DNA of 64,000 bases from assembly GCA_964036045.1 (NCBI GenBank), contig OZ038385.1, positions 38,418,808 through 38,482,807 on the forward strand, in the 5' to 3' direction. Of the stretch, positions 61,595 through 64,000 are shown piece after piece. The position numbers were made by a program, and so were the translations under genes. The stretch's first letter is position 1. Each line of letters begins with the position of its first letter. This DNA is from Eutreptiella sp. 'Long Island Sound 2002'. Taxonomy: Eukaryota; Euglenozoa; Euglenophyceae; Eutreptiales; Eutreptiaceae. The notes below the pieces were generated by a model that worked only from the letters and a program-made list of their open reading frames with translations, was not told where the DNA came from and ran no database searches.

Positions 61595-62014
61595 TCAGGT
61601 GATTTCAGCAAAGGGATCCAAAGACAGTGCTTGTGCCATGGTTGTGGTTGTGCGGCCTTTCCTGCTTACTGCTTGTGTGGGGTGTTGAGAGGTATCTTGA
61701 CGGCATCCAGAAGTACCCTGGATATGATGATGTACATGGAACACGCAACGTTTCTGGGGCAGTGGCTCGGTGCTGTTGCGGGTGGGCCCTTTGTACACAG
61801 GAGTATGTATTCGAGATGTCAACCATTCCACGGCAGCAAACTTTGGTCCTTTACGCCCCATCGTCCGACGAGCAAGTTCCGCCACCAAATCTTCCCGCTC
61901 CTGAGTGATAACGAAGCGGCCCGACTTCAAGATGTCTTGGGCCTCTTGTTCCTCCCTTTGGCGTTTTGCCTTCTCCTTTTGTCTCTTGTGTTGAATACTT
62001 TCCTTGGGAGCCAT
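61595..62014 (-). CDS. Unrecognised charged protein ORF
   Basis: 139 residues from MAPKESIQHKRQKEKAKRQ. The N-terminal 60 residues are highly charged and probably helical (REEQEAQDILKSGRFVITQE, REDLVAELARRTM). The rest (RIHTPVYKGPTRNSTEPLPQ) is less structured. An A-rich stretch at 62035-62105 lies just upstream. It sits on the same strand as the RT remnant and could be part of the same decayed element. No family recognised. Confidence 0.4.
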   Translation of the reverse strand: MAPKESIQHKRQKEKAKRQREEQEAQDILKSGRFVITQEREDLVAELARRTMGRKGPKFAAVEWLTSRIHTPVYKGPTRNSTEPLPQKRCVFHVHHHIQGTSGCRQDTSQHPTQAVSRKGRTTTTMAQALSLDPFAEIT

Positions 62015-62104
62015 GGGGCACAATTCCCGAATGAAACCATAAAAATAAAAATAAGCAAAAAAAAAGATAAATGTAAAAAAAACATGAAATCAAAGCAAAA
62101 AAAA

Positions 62105-63101
62105 TGACGTTTAGATCTTCTTACAAAACGCAACAAAATAAAAGGAACTAATCATCATTTTTTTTCTTGACGTCATCTGCCTATGCAACCGTTATTTTCG
62201 GGTGCAAAAACGGTTTTTTCGCTTCAACACTGCCGGGTACAAGTCCGATTTGACGTGTTCTGGAAGCACTGGCCATCCATCTTCAATAGCCCACTACCGC
62301 ATGGTTTTTGCCAACTGCTGCAACAAAAGTTGCCTGACAAAACCTGACCTCGGACGGTGGCCGTCCCATTGGAAACACTTTTCACAAGACATTTACATCA
62401 GCATACGGGTGGTGGGGGAAAAAGCAATGCACTGCATCCATTCATCACTTATCTGCCTGCCCCTTGATGTGCACCTTGTCACAACCTCGGCCGTACACCC
62501 CTGCCAATGGAACAGCTGTATCCTCAATGTTCTCAGGGAGCAGAACACATGGCTGAGAGAAGGCATGCAGAGTGGACTGCAACTGCCACACACCCTTGGG
62601 AGGCAACAACTCTGCCGGGTGCACAGGCGTCTCCGTTGGGAGGTGGGGGTGGTGAGGTGGCAGGGCTTCACAGCAGCGCGGTCATGCACGACTTTAGTGG
62701 CACCACTTTGTACACGATGCTTCTGCACTGTTCGCCATGGGGAGAAGGCCTTGCACAACAGCCAGCACAGGCTCCTTTGTAGAACGGACAAAGCGCACAA
62801 TGGTGCCTTGAGGCAACAGAGGTCTTTCAGAGGCCTGACTCTGACAAAGACGTCTCACAATTGCGCCGTCCTGTGCAATATGAGCGTTGTTTTTAGGAAC
62901 TAGCGGGTGACGACGAGGGGGGATGGACAGGGGGGTAGACTTTGGGGGGGGGGCGGGGGGATTGAACAGCAGTGGTCTGCCCCCACCACCTTGTTTCCTT
63001 GCGCCGCGGCGCCTTCCGTGATTGCAATGTGTTGTGGTGGCCGAGATTCCGTTGATTCGATGCGCCCCTCGCTTTGGCTTTGGGCATGTCTGCAGGCACA
63101 C
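62105..63101. other. Region between retroelement remnant and rhodanese gene
   Basis: A 233-codon plus-strand frame (62202-62903) and overlapping minus-strand frames are open, with no motifs I recognise. The minus-strand stretch TIVRFVRSTKEPVLAVVQGL near 62750-62810 looks protein-like and may be an older coding remnant. A G run is at 62944. Confidence 0.3.
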
Positions 63102-63149
63102 ATGCTGTTTCGTGAGGTACCCCAGACGGACCGATGGGCGGAGGCCCCC

Positions 63150-64000
63150 ATGGCGAGTGCCACCAAGTGGTCCCACGCAGTTCTGGCAGTTGCCTGCGGT
63201 TGCCTCGTGCTGCTGCTGCCGGTCCTGGCAGGAGGGGCTCCCGTGGAGGGGATGCATTTCGTGACCGCACCCGCCGCCGTGATGGCCCGTGCCCCGGGCC
63301 GTGCGCATCTCATTCGGGCATCCAAAGGCCCGCATGGCGCGGGCCCGGACCCGGAGGTTGCGGAGGTCCATTCGCAGGCCAGTCCCACCGGCCCTGCCTT
63401 CGGCCCCGTTCCCGGCGCCACGGCCGCCAGCAGCACCCCAGGCCTCGGCAGGATGACCTTGGGCCTGGCGTTGGCTGCGCTGGCCGCGGTGTACGGGGCC
63501 ATCAAGCGGGGCGCCGGCCCTGGCCCCGGCGCGCGGGTGCCTCCGCGGTACGCCGCCTGCGCGCTGCGTGGGGCGCGCGCGGCGCCGGACCGCCGCCTTG
63601 GGCCGGCCCTGCGTGCCGCTGCCGCGGATGACGCAGCGTCCGCCCCCGAGGCCGGGGCCCGGGCCCCCCGGGGGCTTCGCGCCGCGAAGGCTTTCCTCGA
63701 GGAGAAGTGCGAGCCCCAGTTCGCCGATGTCCCGTCGGTGTCTGCGTCGGACTTGGTCGAGGGACCGGGGGCAGCAGGAGGCGGCGGCAGCGTGCTCTTC
63801 GTGGACGTGCGCAGCCCGGAGGAGCAGAGCGTGTCCACGCTCCCGGGCGCCATCACGGCGAAGGACCTGTTCCAGAGCCCGGGGCAGGCCCGGGGCCGGG
63901 ATGTCGTCTGCTACTCCGGCACCGGGGGCCGGAGCGGCAGGTTCGTGACGGAGGTGCTGTCGTGGCCGGACGCCGACCGGCCCTGGAACTCCATCCGCAA
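63150..64000 (+). CDS. Rhodanese-domain protein with bipartite plastid presequence (3' end outside window)
   Basis: The frame is open for 283 codons to the window edge. Residues 10-28 (AVLAVACGCLVLLLPVLAG) are a signal peptide. HFVTAP at 36-41 resembles the FVAP motif at the start of dinoflagellate transit peptides. The region to about 100 is Ala/Pro/Ser-rich. Residues 102-117 (MTLGLALAALAAVYGA) followed by IKRG form a second membrane segment: a class I presequence. A rhodanese domain begins near 192: VLFVDVRSPEE at 215-225 and the active-site loop CYSGTGGRSG with Cys254. Rhodaneses move sulfane sulfur or serve as regulatory modules; this one is inferred to be plastidial. An in-frame ATG at 63102 would add 16 residues before the signal peptide and is less likely. 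Confidence 0.8.
   Translation, partial: MASATKWSHAVLAVACGCLVLLLPVLAGGAPVEGMHFVTAPAAVMARAPGRAHLIRASKGPHGAGPDPEVAEVHSQASPTGPAFGPVPGATAASSTPGLGRMTLGLALAALAAVYGAIKRGAGPGPGARVPPRYAACALRGARAAPDRRLGPALRAAAADDAASAPEAGARAPRGLRAAKAFLEEKCEPQFADVPSVSASDLVEGPGAAGGGGSVLFVDVRSPEEQSVSTLPGAITAKDLFQSPGQARGRDVVCYSGTGGRSGRFVTEVLSWPDADRPWNSIR

Overview
This is a eukaryotic nuclear window: genes split by many GT-AG introns, long G/C homopolymers, CA/GT and GC microsatellites, satellite arrays and nested small transposons. The best lineage clue is the last gene. Its N-terminus reads as a signal peptide, then an FVTAP motif, then a second hydrophobic segment closed by basic residues. That is the layout of class I plastid presequences in peridinin dinoflagellates. 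A GC-rich, repeat-laden dinoflagellate with a large genome is therefore the favoured source (inference, about 0.6); no spliced-leader relic was found.

Layout. (1) 1-24,889, minus strand: an O-GlcNAc transferase (OGT/SEC type). Ten exons were rebuilt with matching intron phases: nine TPRs, then the catalytic domain up to the NGHTT loop. The 3' end lies left of the window. Its introns hold a 4.8-kb, 40-bp minisatellite, a hAT-type MITE, other MITEs, microsatellites and a tRNA-like element. (2) 24.9-27.1 kb: an intergenic stretch with 22-bp palindromes, a tentative Crypton-like recombinase ORF and a 78-nt hairpin beside the next start codon. (3) 27,109-48,097, plus strand: a large gene of at least 24 small, mostly phase-0 exons. 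It encodes a secretory-pathway protein with di-cysteine motifs in many exons (galaxin-like in style) and a C-terminal multi-pass membrane region. Its introns carry two approximately 99% identical 1-kb elements and shorter relatives. (4) 48-58 kb: mostly non-genic, with a further mobile-element copy, a tRNA-derived SINE-like head, an 85-bp satellite and a frameshifted SAP-domain gene remnant. (5) 58,577-60,100, plus: an intronless F-box gene. (6) 60.1-63.1 kb: a 23-bp perfect hairpin, a decayed reverse transcriptase and unrecognised ORFs. (7) 63,150-64,000, plus: a rhodanese-domain protein with the bipartite presequence, running off the window.

The genes do not form a pathway. OGT modifies nucleocytoplasmic proteins, the di-cysteine protein is probably at the cell surface or in an endomembrane, the F-box protein is a ubiquitin-ligase adaptor, and the rhodanese is probably plastidial. 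The most novel material is the mobile DNA: a family with a shared 3' end that inserts into G/C tracts (with one nested insertion showing a target-site duplication), a hAT MITE pair with 8-bp duplications, and a second TIR family. The di-cysteine gene is also unfamiliar.
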